From: Salinigranum salinum | GTDB lineage: Archaea > Halobacteriota > Halobacteria > Halobacteriales > Haloferacaceae | Assembly: GCF_009176545.1 (NCBI RefSeq) | Contig: NZ_VTOJ01000002.1 | Location: 1 to 64,000, forward strand | Direction: 5' to 3' | Length of the DNA: 64,000 bases | Part shown: piece by piece, positions 42,015 to 50,946 of the stretch | Numbering within the stretch: position 1 is the stretch's first letter | How the letters are laid out: every line of letters starts with the position of its first letter | Made by a program: the position numbers and the translations under genes | Notes under the pieces: generated by a model | Told to the model about the DNA's origin: nothing | Databases searched by the model: none | Seen by the model: the letters and a program-made list of their open reading frames with translations, nothing else

Positions 42015-42890
42015 CTAGTCTCCGCTCGGTCGGGTGTCACCGACTCTGACGGGGTCGCCGACCGCCACTCCTCGTCCCTGCGTGTCGCCCACGACGCGCG
42101 TGTTGACCATCAGCCGGAAGTGGTGGTCGAACCAGTCGCCACCGCTCCACGACGGCATCGTCTCCCGACGGCGCTCGACGAAGCGTTCGCGGAAGCCCGG
42201 CGTCTCCTCGCCGGTGTCGGGATCGCGAGTCGGGACGACGCAGCGCTGACAGGGGTTGACGCCCTCGAACGTCACGTCGCCGATCGAAAAGCGCACGACG
42301 TGGTCGCGGTCGTCGAAGAGCCGGTCTTCCCAGAACGCCGGCACGCCGCCGATCTCGAGGTTCGCCCGGAGCCGCCGTCGCATCTCTCCGGCCGAGATCG
42401 ACGGGAACCACGAGGCCACCGTCTCGATCGTCGCCGTCGAGATGACCGTCGGGCCTGCGGCGGCCGTGTCGTCCGGGAAGCCACCCGTGGCGTCACGACG
42501 GAGCGAGACGGGGTAGCCGAAGTAGTCGGAGAGCCACTCCTCGAGAGCGTCTCCGTCGGTCTCGTCACCTGCTCCGTGCCCGTCGACTACCTCGGGTCCA
42601 CTGTCTGCGCCGTCTCCTCCGGCTCCGGAGAGGGAGAACGTCCGCGGTTCGTGCTCGGAGGTCCAGAGCCGGAGTCGTCGACGGTCGGGGTCGAACTCGC
42701 TCCGGAGTCCGTGGACGGCCCGCTCGCGCTTGCCGTTGACGTAGTCGCCGTCGTCGTCGACGAGCGCGTACTCCCGGTCGTGTGCGAGCGCCTGGCCCCT
42801 GAAGCCGGTCCGGTCGCGGTCGAGACCGTCGAGCGACTTGACCGGATAGGTGGTGATGCGGGCGAGGTGTGGGCTCTCGGGCGTGCTCAC
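42015..42890 (-). CDS. MOSC-domain protein (YcbX-like)
   Basis: A 291-aa protein with an N-terminal MOSC beta-barrel (ARITTYPVKSLDGLDRDRTG) and a C-terminal MOSC domain. The conserved cysteine lies in VNPCQRCVVPTRDPDTGEET, and FSIGDVTFEG precedes it. YcbX-type proteins bind a molybdenum cofactor and reduce N-hydroxylated compounds. The GTG start overlaps the psmA stop by 4 nt (GTGA), so it is translated with the proteasome gene; why is not evident. A Gly/Asp insertion (about 100-120) is a local peculiarity. Confidence 0.88.
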   Translation of the reverse strand: MSTPESPHLARITTYPVKSLDGLDRDRTGFRGQALAHDREYALVDDDGDYVNGKRERAVHGLRSEFDPDRRRLRLWTSEHEPRTFSLSGAGGDGADSGPEVVDGHGAGDETDGDALEEWLSDYFGYPVSLRRDATGGFPDDTAAAGPTVISTATIETVASWFPSISAGEMRRRLRANLEIGGVPAFWEDRLFDDRDHVVRFSIGDVTFEGVNPCQRCVVPTRDPDTGEETPGFRERFVERRRETMPSWSGGDWFDHHFRLMVNTRVVGDTQGRGVAVGDPVRVGDTRPSGD

Positions 42891-43624
42891 GCTTCGTCGT
42901 CGTCCGTCGACTCGGGCTGGACCTCGTCGAGGACGTCGCCGACCTCCTCGACCGAGAGGTGCCGGTAGCCCTCGCCCGTGACGACGGCGACGCTGGCCTC
43001 CTCGGCGGTGAGCGAGTCGACGCCGGCGAGCAGCGCCTCGAGCGCGAGCGTCACCGCGTCGTCGGTGGAGAGCTCCGCCGTCCAGTTCTCCTCGAGGAAC
43101 TCCTGGATCTCGCCCCGGGAGCCCCCGATGGCGACCGCCTTCCACTCCTGCGGCGTGCCGGATGGGTCCGTCGCGAACAGGCCGGGCCGCTCGCCGTCCA
43201 TCCCGCCGATGAGAAGCGACGCACCGTACGGGCGGGTGCCGCCGAACTGCGTGCTCTCCTGGATGTCGTCGGTGAGCGACTTCGTGAGCGTCTCCAGGCC
43301 GACGGGCTCGCCGTACCGGAGGCGGTTGGTCTGACACTGCAGCCGGGCGTCGTCGACGAGCTGGCGGGCGTCGGCGACGTGACCCGCGCTGGCGGCACCG
43401 ATGTGGTCGTCGAGCTTGTGGAGCTTCTCGACGCTCTCGGTCTCCATGAGCGACGAACTCGTGCGCGTCTGTGCGGCGAGGACGACGCCGTCCGCGGCGC
43501 GAACGCCGACGGCGGGCGCACCTCGCTTGACCGCCTCGCGGGCGTACTCGACCTGGTAGATCCGACCGTCGGGCGAGAACAGCGACGTCCCCCGGTCGTA
43601 CGCCTGCTGATCGTTCCGCTTCAT
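42887..43624 (-). CDS. psmA: 20S proteasome alpha subunit
   Basis: A 245-aa alpha-type proteasome subunit forming the outer gated ring. The N-terminus NDQQAYDRGTSLFSPDGRIY then QVEYAREAVKRG is the alpha-subunit signature (no Thr1 propeptide, so not a beta subunit). QFGGTRPYGASLLIGG and a Glu/Asp-rich C-terminus follow. The ATG at 43624 is preferred over an upstream start because of the TATA box 29 nt before it. First gene of a psmA-MOSC pair. Confidence 0.95.
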   Translation of the reverse strand: MKRNDQQAYDRGTSLFSPDGRIYQVEYAREAVKRGAPAVGVRAADGVVLAAQTRTSSSLMETESVEKLHKLDDHIGAASAGHVADARQLVDDARLQCQTNRLRYGEPVGLETLTKSLTDDIQESTQFGGTRPYGASLLIGGMDGERPGLFATDPSGTPQEWKAVAIGGSRGEIQEFLEENWTAELSTDDAVTLALEALLAGVDSLTAEEASVAVVTGEGYRHLSVEEVGDVLDEVQPESTDDDEA

Positions 43625-43650
43625 TACCACTCCTTCGGCCCTACGCACGG

Positions 43651-43657
43651 ATAAAGG
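43651..43657 (-). promoter_or_regulatory. TATA box of psmA
   Basis: CCTTTAT on the minus strand, centred 29 nt before ATG 43624. Confidence 0.65.
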
Positions 43658-43744
43658 CTCCCGAGGCGGCTGTGGTCCCCGTCTCCGACGGCGTTTAATG
43701 TCCTCGCCTCCCCGCTCGCCCGCCTCCCCGTCCGTTCGGCTCCC

Positions 43745-43930
43745 CTACTCGTCGACGACGACCTCGGCGTCCGACGCGTTCCGCTTGACGCTCTCGATCC
43801 CCTGCCGGGCCTTCTGCCGCGAGGCGTACCCCTCGCCGCTGTCGGCGATGATGTTGCCGTTGTCGTGGACGAGTCGCCACCGGTGGTTTCCTCCCCGGTC
43901 GACGTACAGCTCGAACGTCGCCTTGCTCAT
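43745..43930 (-). CDS. DUF1508 (YegP-like) protein
   Basis: A 61-aa single-domain protein: FELYVDRGGNHRWRLVHDNG, then IIADSGEGYASRQKARQGIE and SVKRNA. This is the F-x-x-Y...W-R-L...G-N-I-I-A-S-G-E-x-Y pattern of the DUF1508/UPF0339 family, present here as one repeat as is common in haloarchaea. Structures of relatives show a small alpha/beta fold. Function unknown. Confidence 0.88.
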   Translation of the reverse strand: MSKATFELYVDRGGNHRWRLVHDNGNIIADSGEGYASRQKARQGIESVKRNASDAEVVVDE

Positions 43931-43997
43931 GATCCCCGTTCGACAGCCGCCGGCAAAAGGCCACCGTCGCCCTCGGTCGCTGTCGCTCCGTCACCGT

Positions 43998-44071
43998 CGT
44001 TCGAGCGAGATTGTGTAACGGATCGTTCGAGCAATACCAATAAAAAGAACGATTCCAGATAGACTCATATC
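43998..44071 (+). promoter_or_regulatory. sufB upstream region with direct repeat and TATA-like boxes
   Basis: CGTTCGAGC occurs twice, 26 bp apart (43998-44006 and 44024-44032), followed by AATACCAATAAAAAG (about 44033-44047) and CTCATATCAG (44064-44073). The latter is centred about 27 nt before the sufB ATG. A regulated promoter is plausible; which box is used is open. Confidence 0.45.
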
Positions 44072-44092
44072 AGTTCGGCACCGAGAACGGGC

Positions 44093-45526
44093 ATGAGTAC
44101 CCGTGAGGAACGGCACTTCGAGGAGACGGACGCACAGGCGCGCTTCGAGTTCAAGAAGGAACAGCGCGCGGCGTTCGTCGCGGAGAAGGGGCTGAACGAG
44201 GAGACGGTCCGTGTCATCAGCGAGGACAAGGGCGAACCCGAGTGGATGCTGCAGCGTCGGCTCCGCGCGCTACGGACGTTCCACGCGATGCCGATGCCGA
44301 CCGGGTGGGCGAACCAGCCGGACCTCTCGGAGGTGGACGTCGACGCCATCGTCCCGTACATCCGCCCGGACGTCGAGGTCCGGGGTGGTGTCCGTGACTG
44401 GAACGACCTGCCCGAGGACATCAGGGACACGTTCGACAAACTGGGCATCCCGGAGGCCGAGCGGAACGCGCTCTCGGGCGTCGGTGCCCAGTACGAGTCC
44501 GAGATCGTCTACCAGAACATGCGCGAGGAGTGGGAGTCTGAGGGCGTGATCTTCATGGACATGGACAGGGCGGTCCAGGAACACCCCGACCTCGTCCGCG
44601 AGTACTTCATGACGAAGTGCGTCCCACCGACGGACAACAAGTTCGCCGCGCTCCACGGGGCGATCTGGTCCGGCGGGTCGTTCGTCTACGTCCCCGAAGG
44701 GGTCCGTCTCGACATGCCGATCCAGGCGTACTTCAGGATGAACTCCGAGGGGATGGGCCAGTTCGAGCACACGCTCATCGTCGCCGAGAGCGGGTCCGAA
44801 GTGCACTACATCGAGGGCTGTTCGGCACCCAAGTACTCGGCGTTCAACCTCCACTCCGGCTGTGTCGAGGTGTTCGTGAAGGCGGGTGCACACGTCCAGT
44901 ACTCGACGGTGCAGAACTGGTCGAAGAACACGTACAACCTCAACACCAAGCGCGCCATCGTCGACCGCGACGGGCGGATGGAGTGGATCTCGGGGTCGAT
45001 GGGGTCGAAGGCGACGATGCTGTATCCGGCGACGATCCTCAACGGACGCGGCGCGTCGGACAATCACATCACCATCGCCTTCGCCTCCCGCGGGCAGGAC
45101 ATCGACACCGGCGCGAAGGTGTATCACAACGCCCCGGAGACCAAGTCCACGATCGTCTCGAAATCCATCGCCCGCGAGGGTGGGCGCACCAACTACCGGG
45201 GCCTGGTCCGTATCGCCGACGGCGCGTACGACTCCTCCTGTACGGTCGAGTGTGACGCACTGATGTTCGACAACGACTCGCTGTCGGACACGATGCCGCA
45301 CATCGAGATCATGGAAGACCGCGTCGACGTGGCTCACGAGGCCACGGTCGGCAAGATCGGCGACGAGGACGTCTTCTACCTCCAATCTCGTGGCATCGAC
45401 GACGACGAGGCCAAGCAGCTGATCGTCTCGGGCTTCATCGAACCGATCACGCGCGAACTCCCGATCGAGTACGCGGTCGAACTGAACAGGCTAGTGGAGC
45501 TGGAGATGGAAGGCAGCCTCGGGTGA
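44093..45526 (+). CDS. sufB: Fe-S cluster assembly protein SufB
   Basis: A 477-aa SufB scaffold subunit. Conserved stretches are WMLQRRLRALRTFHAMPMPT, YESEIVYQNMREEWES, GGSFVYVPEGVRLDMPIQAY, HYIEGCSAPKYSAFNLHSGC and the C-terminal SSCTVECDALMFDNDSLSDT with IEIMEDRVDVAHEATVGKI. SufB normally works in a SufBC2D complex where nascent clusters are built. Here no sufC or sufD adjoins it: DUF1508 and a PAS regulator flank it. It may be the sole sufB split from its operon or a second copy. Confidence 0.95.
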   Translation: MSTREERHFEETDAQARFEFKKEQRAAFVAEKGLNEETVRVISEDKGEPEWMLQRRLRALRTFHAMPMPTGWANQPDLSEVDVDAIVPYIRPDVEVRGGVRDWNDLPEDIRDTFDKLGIPEAERNALSGVGAQYESEIVYQNMREEWESEGVIFMDMDRAVQEHPDLVREYFMTKCVPPTDNKFAALHGAIWSGGSFVYVPEGVRLDMPIQAYFRMNSEGMGQFEHTLIVAESGSEVHYIEGCSAPKYSAFNLHSGCVEVFVKAGAHVQYSTVQNWSKNTYNLNTKRAIVDRDGRMEWISGSMGSKATMLYPATILNGRGASDNHITIAFASRGQDIDTGAKVYHNAPETKSTIVSKSIAREGGRTNYRGLVRIADGAYDSSCTVECDALMFDNDSLSDTMPHIEIMEDRVDVAHEATVGKIGDEDVFYLQSRGIDDDEAKQLIVSGFIEPITRELPIEYAVELNRLVELEMEGSLG

Positions 45527-45540
45527 TCCGACCCGAGCCG

Positions 45541-45559
45541 ACCCGAGCCACGTTCGGGT
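45541..45559 (+). terminator. Short hairpin after sufB
   Basis: ACCCGA (45541-45546) pairs with TCGGGT (45554-45559), 14 bp after the sufB stop. No T-tract follows, so a terminator role is weakly supported. Confidence 0.25.
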
Positions 45560-45602
45560 GAGTCGGACGCGACGTGGGGACCGCGGGGTGGAGGCACCGT
45601 GC

Positions 45603-45648
45603 ACACGGGAGCGGAGTGACCCCGTGACGCGAACACGGGAGCGGAGTG
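45603..45648. repeat. 16-nt direct repeat in the sufB/PAS gap
   Basis: ACACGGGAGCGGAGTG occurs at 45603-45618 and 45633-45648, 30 bp apart, between converging genes. Meaning unknown. Confidence 0.6.
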
Positions 45649-45676
45649 GCACCGCCGCCCACCGCCGCTTCGCCGT

Positions 45677-48600
45677 TCAGTCCTGGAAGAACGCGTCGAC
45701 GAGCTTCCGCTCCGCCGCGCGGAGGTGCTGGTGGTACGTCGCCGGTGCCACCCCGAGCGCGTCGGCGAGTTCCTGCGCGCTGCTCCCGCGACGGGGCCAG
45801 TCGTAGTAGCCGCCGGCGTGTGCCGCACGGAGCGCAGCCAGCTGTTTCTCGGTGAGGGGTCTGGGCATCTCCTCCCCGGCGAGAGCGACGGGTGACCGCC
45901 CGCCGATCGCGCTGGCTCGCTCCGCAGACCGGGACTCCTGGCGTTTGCGGACGAGGTTCGTCTCCGGATACTCCTCGCGGAGTCCGGCGACGAGACTCCG
46001 GACGTTCGTCTCCGTCGGTACCTCGACGACGAGCACCCCGACGCCGTCGGTCGACGACAGTCTCCTGACGTGGGAACCCTGTGTCTCGAGCAGGAGGGCG
46101 GGCGAGTCGTCGTCGACGTGGACCTCGAGCCGGAGCGCGCCCTCGGTCGTGATGACGCGACAGCCGTCGACGGCGTCGACCGCCTCGACCGACCGGTAGA
46201 CCTCCTCGGCGTCCCACTCACGTCCCCCGTCGGTCTCGTCGGTCACGTGAAGGTAACAGGCGTGCCGACCGTCGGCCATCGGCACGAGGGCCGTCACGGT
46301 CACCGTCGCCCCGAGCGTCCGGCTCAGCTGATTGAACGCGTCGCCCGCGTCGTCGACGGTGAACTCCAGCGTCACCACCTCGTCGGCGTGGAGGAGTCGG
46401 CGGGCGGTGACGGCCGTGATCGCCTTCCCGACCGTCGTGCTCAGGTCGTCGAGCACCCCCTCTTCGCCACCGACCAGCGGTGGCGGCCCCCCGCCCCACT
46501 CGGCACCGACCAGCAGAACCCCGTGGATCGTTCCCGCGTAGACGATGGGGAAGCAGCCGAAGACGTCGGCGTCGACGTCGTCGCGGCTCTGTAGGTCGTC
46601 GGGCGACGGCGTGACGATCGACGTGCGCCGCCGTCCCGCAGTGAGGAGTTCCCGCTCGAGCGCCGAGACGGTCGCCGACGCTGCCACCGTCGAGAGACCG
46701 GCCGCCGAAGTGACTTCGAACCGTCCCCCGGCGACCTCCGTGGTGACGAGCACGTGACGGTAGACGTCGGCGGCGACGAGTCGGCCACAGACGTCGGAGA
46801 GGACTTCCGTTCGGGTGTCCGCGCCCACGACGGCCTGGTTCACCTCCCGGACGAGCCGGTTGATGTGGTCGAGACGCGCGAGTTCGTCGCGCTGGATCTC
46901 GAGCTGCCGTTCGCGCTCGACGCGCTCCGTGACGTCGCGGAGGATCGAGAGGTGCTCGCCCGGACGGACGTTCGCCCGTGCCGCGAACTCCGCGATCCGG
47001 ACGTCACCGTCGGGCCGGACGAGTTCGAACTCTCCCCGCGTCGCCTCCTGTTCGAGGAACGCGCTCCACGCCGCCTCGAAATCGTATTCCGGCGGCGCGA
47101 AGTCGGCCGCCGTCTTCCCGAGCAGCTCTTCGCGTGAGAGCCCGTACAGCTCACACGCGGCGGGATTGACGTCGACGTACCGTCCCTCGTCGTCGGCGAG
47201 GACGAGCGCGTCGAGCGACCTCTCGAACAGGGCACGGAACCGTGATTCGCTCTCTTCGAGTGCCCGAGCCCCCTCGACGCGCTCCGTGACGTCGCGGCTG
47301 TACACGGAGAGGCCCGTCTCGGACGGATAGACGCTGATCTCGTACCAGACGCCCGCCGGCTCGTGGTAGCCCTCGTACGTGGTCGGTTCGCCCGCCTCGA
47401 GCACCTCCGGCAGGAGTTCGAACGCCTCCAGCGTCTCGGCGTCGTCGACGACGTCCCAGAGGTAGACGCCGACGAGTTCCTCGAGGTCGTAGCCGACCGT
47501 CCGGGCGAACCGTTCGTTGGCGTACTCGATGCGGAGGTCGCGGTCGACGCTGAAGAAACCGTCCGCGATGCGGTCGTGTATCTCGTCGAGCTCCGCACGG
47601 TACTCCTCGCGCTCCGTCACGTCGCGGAGGGCGGCGATGTGTTCGCCGGGCCAGACCTCGGCGACACCGGTGTACTCGACGATCCGTCTCTCCTCGTCGG
47701 CACGGACGATGGTGACCTCCCCCTGGAGCTCTCCGGCGTCGAGAAACGCGTCCCACGCCGCCTCGAAGTCGAACGACGGATCGGTCAACCCGGCGGCGCT
47801 CCGCCCGACAACCGACTCGCGGGGTTCGCCCACGAGATCGCACATCGCGGCGTTCGCGTCGACGACGGTCGCGTCGTCGTCGACGACGAGGAGTGGGTCG
47901 GGGATCTCCTCGAAGAGCGTCCGGAACCGTGCCTCGCTCGCCTCGAGCTCCTCCGCGCGGTGGACGCGCTCTGTGACGTCGCGGAAGTACACGGAGAGCC
48001 CCGTCTCCGAGGGGTAGACTCGCGTCTCGTACCAGCGGTCCTGTGGCTCGAAGTACGTCTCGTACGACGTCGGTTCACCGGTCCGGAGGACCGCCGGGAA
48101 CAGCTCGAACGCCGTCGTCGACTCGGGGTCCGACGAGAACTCCCAGAGCCGGGTCCCGACGAGGTCCGACCGCGAGTGACCGAACAGGTCGGCCGCGGAG
48201 TCGTTTGCGTACGTGATCACGAACTCCGTATCCAGCGCGACGAACCCGTCCGTGATCCGGTCGAACACCTCGTCGAGTTCGTGCGCCAGCCGCTCGACGT
48301 CGGTCACGTCCCGACAGGCGTACAGGAGTGCGTCCGCGGTGTCGTCCCCGGAGACACCGTGTTCGTCCGCCGACCCGTCCGGTTCGTCCGCCGCGTCGAC
48401 GGTGATCCGCGTGACCGTCACGAGCAGGTGGTGGGCATCCCCCCCCGCGTCGGTGACTGTGAGACGCTGGTTCTCACGCTGATCGGTCCCGGTTTCGAGC
48501 GGGTCGACGAACTCCGGGGCGAGCACCGACGCCACGGTCTCCGACTCGACGAACTCCGTCGCGTCCCGACCGAAGATGTGAGTGACGTTGGAACACGCCC

Positions 48601-48724
48601 ACCGGATGGTTCCGTCCGTGTCCGCCACGAACACCGTGTCCGGGAGCGACTCCATCGCGAGCTGGTACAGGCGCACGTCGGGGAACGGCCCCGAGTCGTC
48701 GACGGAGCCGGGGACGGTCGTCAT
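45677..48724 (-). CDS. Multi-PAS/GAF regulator with bacterio-opsin-activator C-terminus
   Basis: A 1015-aa sensor regulator. Five PAS domains (about 17-145, 150-270, 280-375, 380-500, 510-610) are followed by a GAF domain (about 620-770), a BAT ligand domain (about 785-940) and HTH_10 (LTEKQLAALRAAHAGGYYDW ... TYHQHLRAAERKLVDAFFQD). PAS2-PAS3 and PAS4-PAS5 form two similar pairs: YETRVYPSETGLSVYFRDVT matches YEISVYPSETGLSVYSRDVT, pointing to an internal duplication. Unlike the 33061 regulator it has no N-terminal HTH and only one GAF. No kinase domain. Signal and targets unknown. Confidence 0.9.
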   Translation of the reverse strand: MTTVPGSVDDSGPFPDVRLYQLAMESLPDTVFVADTDGTIRWACSNVTHIFGRDATEFVESETVASVLAPEFVDPLETGTDQRENQRLTVTDAGGDAHHLLVTVTRITVDAADEPDGSADEHGVSGDDTADALLYACRDVTDVERLAHELDEVFDRITDGFVALDTEFVITYANDSAADLFGHSRSDLVGTRLWEFSSDPESTTAFELFPAVLRTGEPTSYETYFEPQDRWYETRVYPSETGLSVYFRDVTERVHRAEELEASEARFRTLFEEIPDPLLVVDDDATVVDANAAMCDLVGEPRESVVGRSAAGLTDPSFDFEAAWDAFLDAGELQGEVTIVRADEERRIVEYTGVAEVWPGEHIAALRDVTEREEYRAELDEIHDRIADGFFSVDRDLRIEYANERFARTVGYDLEELVGVYLWDVVDDAETLEAFELLPEVLEAGEPTTYEGYHEPAGVWYEISVYPSETGLSVYSRDVTERVEGARALEESESRFRALFERSLDALVLADDEGRYVDVNPAACELYGLSREELLGKTAADFAPPEYDFEAAWSAFLEQEATRGEFELVRPDGDVRIAEFAARANVRPGEHLSILRDVTERVERERQLEIQRDELARLDHINRLVREVNQAVVGADTRTEVLSDVCGRLVAADVYRHVLVTTEVAGGRFEVTSAAGLSTVAASATVSALERELLTAGRRRTSIVTPSPDDLQSRDDVDADVFGCFPIVYAGTIHGVLLVGAEWGGGPPPLVGGEEGVLDDLSTTVGKAITAVTARRLLHADEVVTLEFTVDDAGDAFNQLSRTLGATVTVTALVPMADGRHACYLHVTDETDGGREWDAEEVYRSVEAVDAVDGCRVITTEGALRLEVHVDDDSPALLLETQGSHVRRLSSTDGVGVLVVEVPTETNVRSLVAGLREEYPETNLVRKRQESRSAERASAIGGRSPVALAGEEMPRPLTEKQLAALRAAHAGGYYDWPRRGSSAQELADALGVAPATYHQHLRAAERKLVDAFFQD

Positions 48725-48867
48725 ACGGTTCGTTCGCTCCCGGCCGACATACGTCTTCTACCGAAGTACATCGGTATCGACGTCGTCGACCGCAACGACT
48801 ACCGTCGTCCGTCGGCACTGTCGATCGCCGTCGCCGACTCTGCCGGCGGTCAGGCGGACGTCACTGC

Positions 48868-50274
48868 TCAGGCCGACGTCGGCGTGCCGAGCGGTGTCGA
48901 CGGCGTCGTCGTGGGTGTCGTCTCGTTGCAGCCACCGGCCCCGTTGCAGTCCAGTGGCGTCCCGGCCGTCTCCGTCGGCGTCGTCGGTTCGATCGCGGCC
49001 GTCCCCGCGGACTCGGCCTCGTACCACGCGGGCGGCTCCACCGTCGTCGACCCGACGTCCGTGTAGCGGAGGGAGACGACCGCCGAGACGCCTGGTTCGC
49101 CGGGCACGTCGTACTGCCGGCGGAGTTCGTGGACGACGCCGTTCTCGTCGACGAGCGCGCTTCCGGAGGAGTTCTCGACGCCGGGGTACGGGTCGCGCCC
49201 GAGGCGGACCCAGTAGTAGCGGGTGCCGTCCCGCTCGAAGCTGTCGACGACCGCCGACTCCGAGACGGAGAGATACCACTCCAGATACCGCTCGGCCCGG
49301 TCGGCGTACTCGTCCTCGCCGTTCCGGACACCCTGCACCGGGGCCGGATCGACGGTGTACGACTCCTCGAACTCGTCGGCGATCGGTCGCCGCTCGTACC
49401 GGATCTCGCCGTCGGCGTACACCTCGACGCTCGCGACGACCAGGTCGGCGCGGCGGAGATCGCCGGCCGCTTCCAGTTCGGTTCGGTACTCGGTCGACGA
49501 GGCGACGGACACCGTCTCGCGACGGTACGCGTTCGGTCTGCCGTCGACGAACTCGCGGTGCGTGATCGTCCAGCGGTACGACTGGCCAGTCATGGCCTTC
49601 GCGTGGGTGTCGGCGAGCGTGTTCGCGTCGATCACCCCGTCGGGGCCGAGACCGGGTGGATACGGGCCGCGTTCGGCCGACGTCTCGGTGGCGGCCGACG
49701 TCGGTTCGTCGGTCGGCGTCTCGGCCGACGCGCCAGCACCGACCGAGTCGGGTGCGCCGAACACCGCGGCGTCGTCGCCGTACAGCGTCGGTCCTCCGAA
49801 GACGCCCACGACGAGGAGGGCGACGCCGAGGAGCCCGACGACCAGCGGTGCCGAGTATTCGGGGACCCGCGCAGTCACCGGCGTCTGCGTGGAGTCGGCG
49901 ACGAGCGGTCGATCGAAGAAGCGTCGACAGAGGTCGTCGGCCTCGGACCGCGGGACGGCGTACAACAGCATCGCGTGGAGGTCGTCCGCGTCGACCACTC
50001 GCCCACCGTGGTCGTCGACCCCGCGCACGGCCGACGCGGGACGCGCGAGCACGAGGATCTCGTCGTCGCGTGCTGCGGTCGGGACTCGACGCCCGACGAC
50101 GGGTCTGAGCTGCCTGTGTTGTCCACCCCGTCGGGCATCCACGACTCCCTCACCGGAGACGACGGTCGTCTCCGCACCGCGGGCGGTCCAGAGCGTGACG
50201 ACGAACGCGACGAATCGGTCCGCGGAGAGATCACGGAGACCGCGCCGAACCGTCCCCACTGAGACGAGGGCCAT
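48868..50274 (-). CDS. Membrane protein with degenerate Mrr-like N-terminus and exported C-terminal domain
   Basis: A 468-aa protein I do not recognise as a whole. Residues 1-135 resemble a restriction-endonuclease-like (Mrr) fold (LSADRFVAFVVTLWTARGAE, ILVLARPASAVRGVDDHG, VVDADDLHAMLLYAV), but the catalytic D...ExK residues are not visible, so it is probably inactive. One membrane helix follows (APLVVGLLGVALLVVGVFGG, about 145-165), then a Thr/Pro/Glu linker and a domain of about 220 residues rich in Tyr/Arg/Glu (YRWTITHREFVDGRPNAYRR, YLEWYLSVSESAVVDSF), and a Thr/Pro-rich tail. The latter is probably outside the cell and resembles haloarchaeal lipoprotein-type domains. Single gene. Confidence 0.7.
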   Translation of the reverse strand: MALVSVGTVRRGLRDLSADRFVAFVVTLWTARGAETTVVSGEGVVDARRGGQHRQLRPVVGRRVPTAARDDEILVLARPASAVRGVDDHGGRVVDADDLHAMLLYAVPRSEADDLCRRFFDRPLVADSTQTPVTARVPEYSAPLVVGLLGVALLVVGVFGGPTLYGDDAAVFGAPDSVGAGASAETPTDEPTSAATETSAERGPYPPGLGPDGVIDANTLADTHAKAMTGQSYRWTITHREFVDGRPNAYRRETVSVASSTEYRTELEAAGDLRRADLVVASVEVYADGEIRYERRPIADEFEESYTVDPAPVQGVRNGEDEYADRAERYLEWYLSVSESAVVDSFERDGTRYYWVRLGRDPYPGVENSSGSALVDENGVVHELRRQYDVPGEPGVSAVVSLRYTDVGSTTVEPPAWYEAESAGTAAIEPTTPTETAGTPLDCNGAGGCNETTPTTTPSTPLGTPTSA

Positions 50275-50390
50275 AGGACCGATTCAGAGGGAGACGAGTC
50301 AAACGTTTCGGCGGCCTATCGGGGTCGGGCGTGTCTCGACGCCTCCCCGGACACGCCGCGAGCGTCGGCGGCCCGGCCGGTTCCGCCGAC

Positions 50391-50945
50391 TCAGGCGCGT
50401 TCGTACGTCACGACGTCGAACTCCTCGTCACGGTCGCGGTCGACCGCGACCCACACGTCGCGGTCGAACGCGGGGAAGACCGTGTCACCGTCGTAAGCCT
50501 CGTGGAGTTCGGTCAGCACCAGTCGCTCCGCGAACGGGAGGAACTGTTCGTACACCGTCGCGCCGCCGACGACGTACACCGTCTCGACACCCATGCGGGC
50601 GGCGGCGCGCTCGGCCACACGGCGAGCGGCCGCCACGGTGCCGACGACCTCCGCCCCGTCGGGGAGATCGAGGTCGTGCGACGAGAGCACGACGCTGTGT
50701 CGGTCGGGGAGCGGCCCCCCGAGGCGGTCCGCGATCGACTCGTACGTCCGTCGGCCCATCACGACCGGGTGGCCGGTCGTCGTCCGCTTGAACCGCCGGA
50801 GGTCGGCGGGGAGATGCCACGGCATCCCCCCGTCGCGGCCGATGACGCCGTTCCGTGCCACCGCCGCGACGAGGACGTACGTGGCGTCGCCGTCCCCGCC
50901 CGCAGTCTCGTCCGTCCCGTCGTCTCGTCGTGTCTCACCGCGCAT
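50391..50945 (-). CDS. folA: Dihydrofolate reductase
   Basis: A 184-aa DHFR that reduces dihydrofolate with NADPH. LVAAVARNGVIGRDGGMPWH followed by LPADLRRFKRTTTGHPVVMG and RRTYESI is the classic N-terminal core. VVLSSHDLDL, TVYVVGGATVYEQFLPFAER and TELHEAYDGDTVFP follow. An acidic N-terminal extension of about 20 residues precedes the core. It lies 1 bp after thyA on the same strand; thymidylate synthase makes the dihydrofolate this enzyme recycles. Confidence 0.95.
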   Translation of the reverse strand: MRGETRRDDGTDETAGGDGDATYVLVAAVARNGVIGRDGGMPWHLPADLRRFKRTTTGHPVVMGRRTYESIADRLGGPLPDRHSVVLSSHDLDLPDGAEVVGTVAAARRVAERAAARMGVETVYVVGGATVYEQFLPFAERLVLTELHEAYDGDTVFPAFDRDVWVAVDRDRDEEFDVVTYERA

Positions 50946-50946
50946 C

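Noticed and set aside
45529-45546. GACCCGAGCC direct repeat right after sufB
   Set aside because: Two adjacent 10-mers in GC-rich DNA. Weak evidence on its own beyond the small hairpin already listed.
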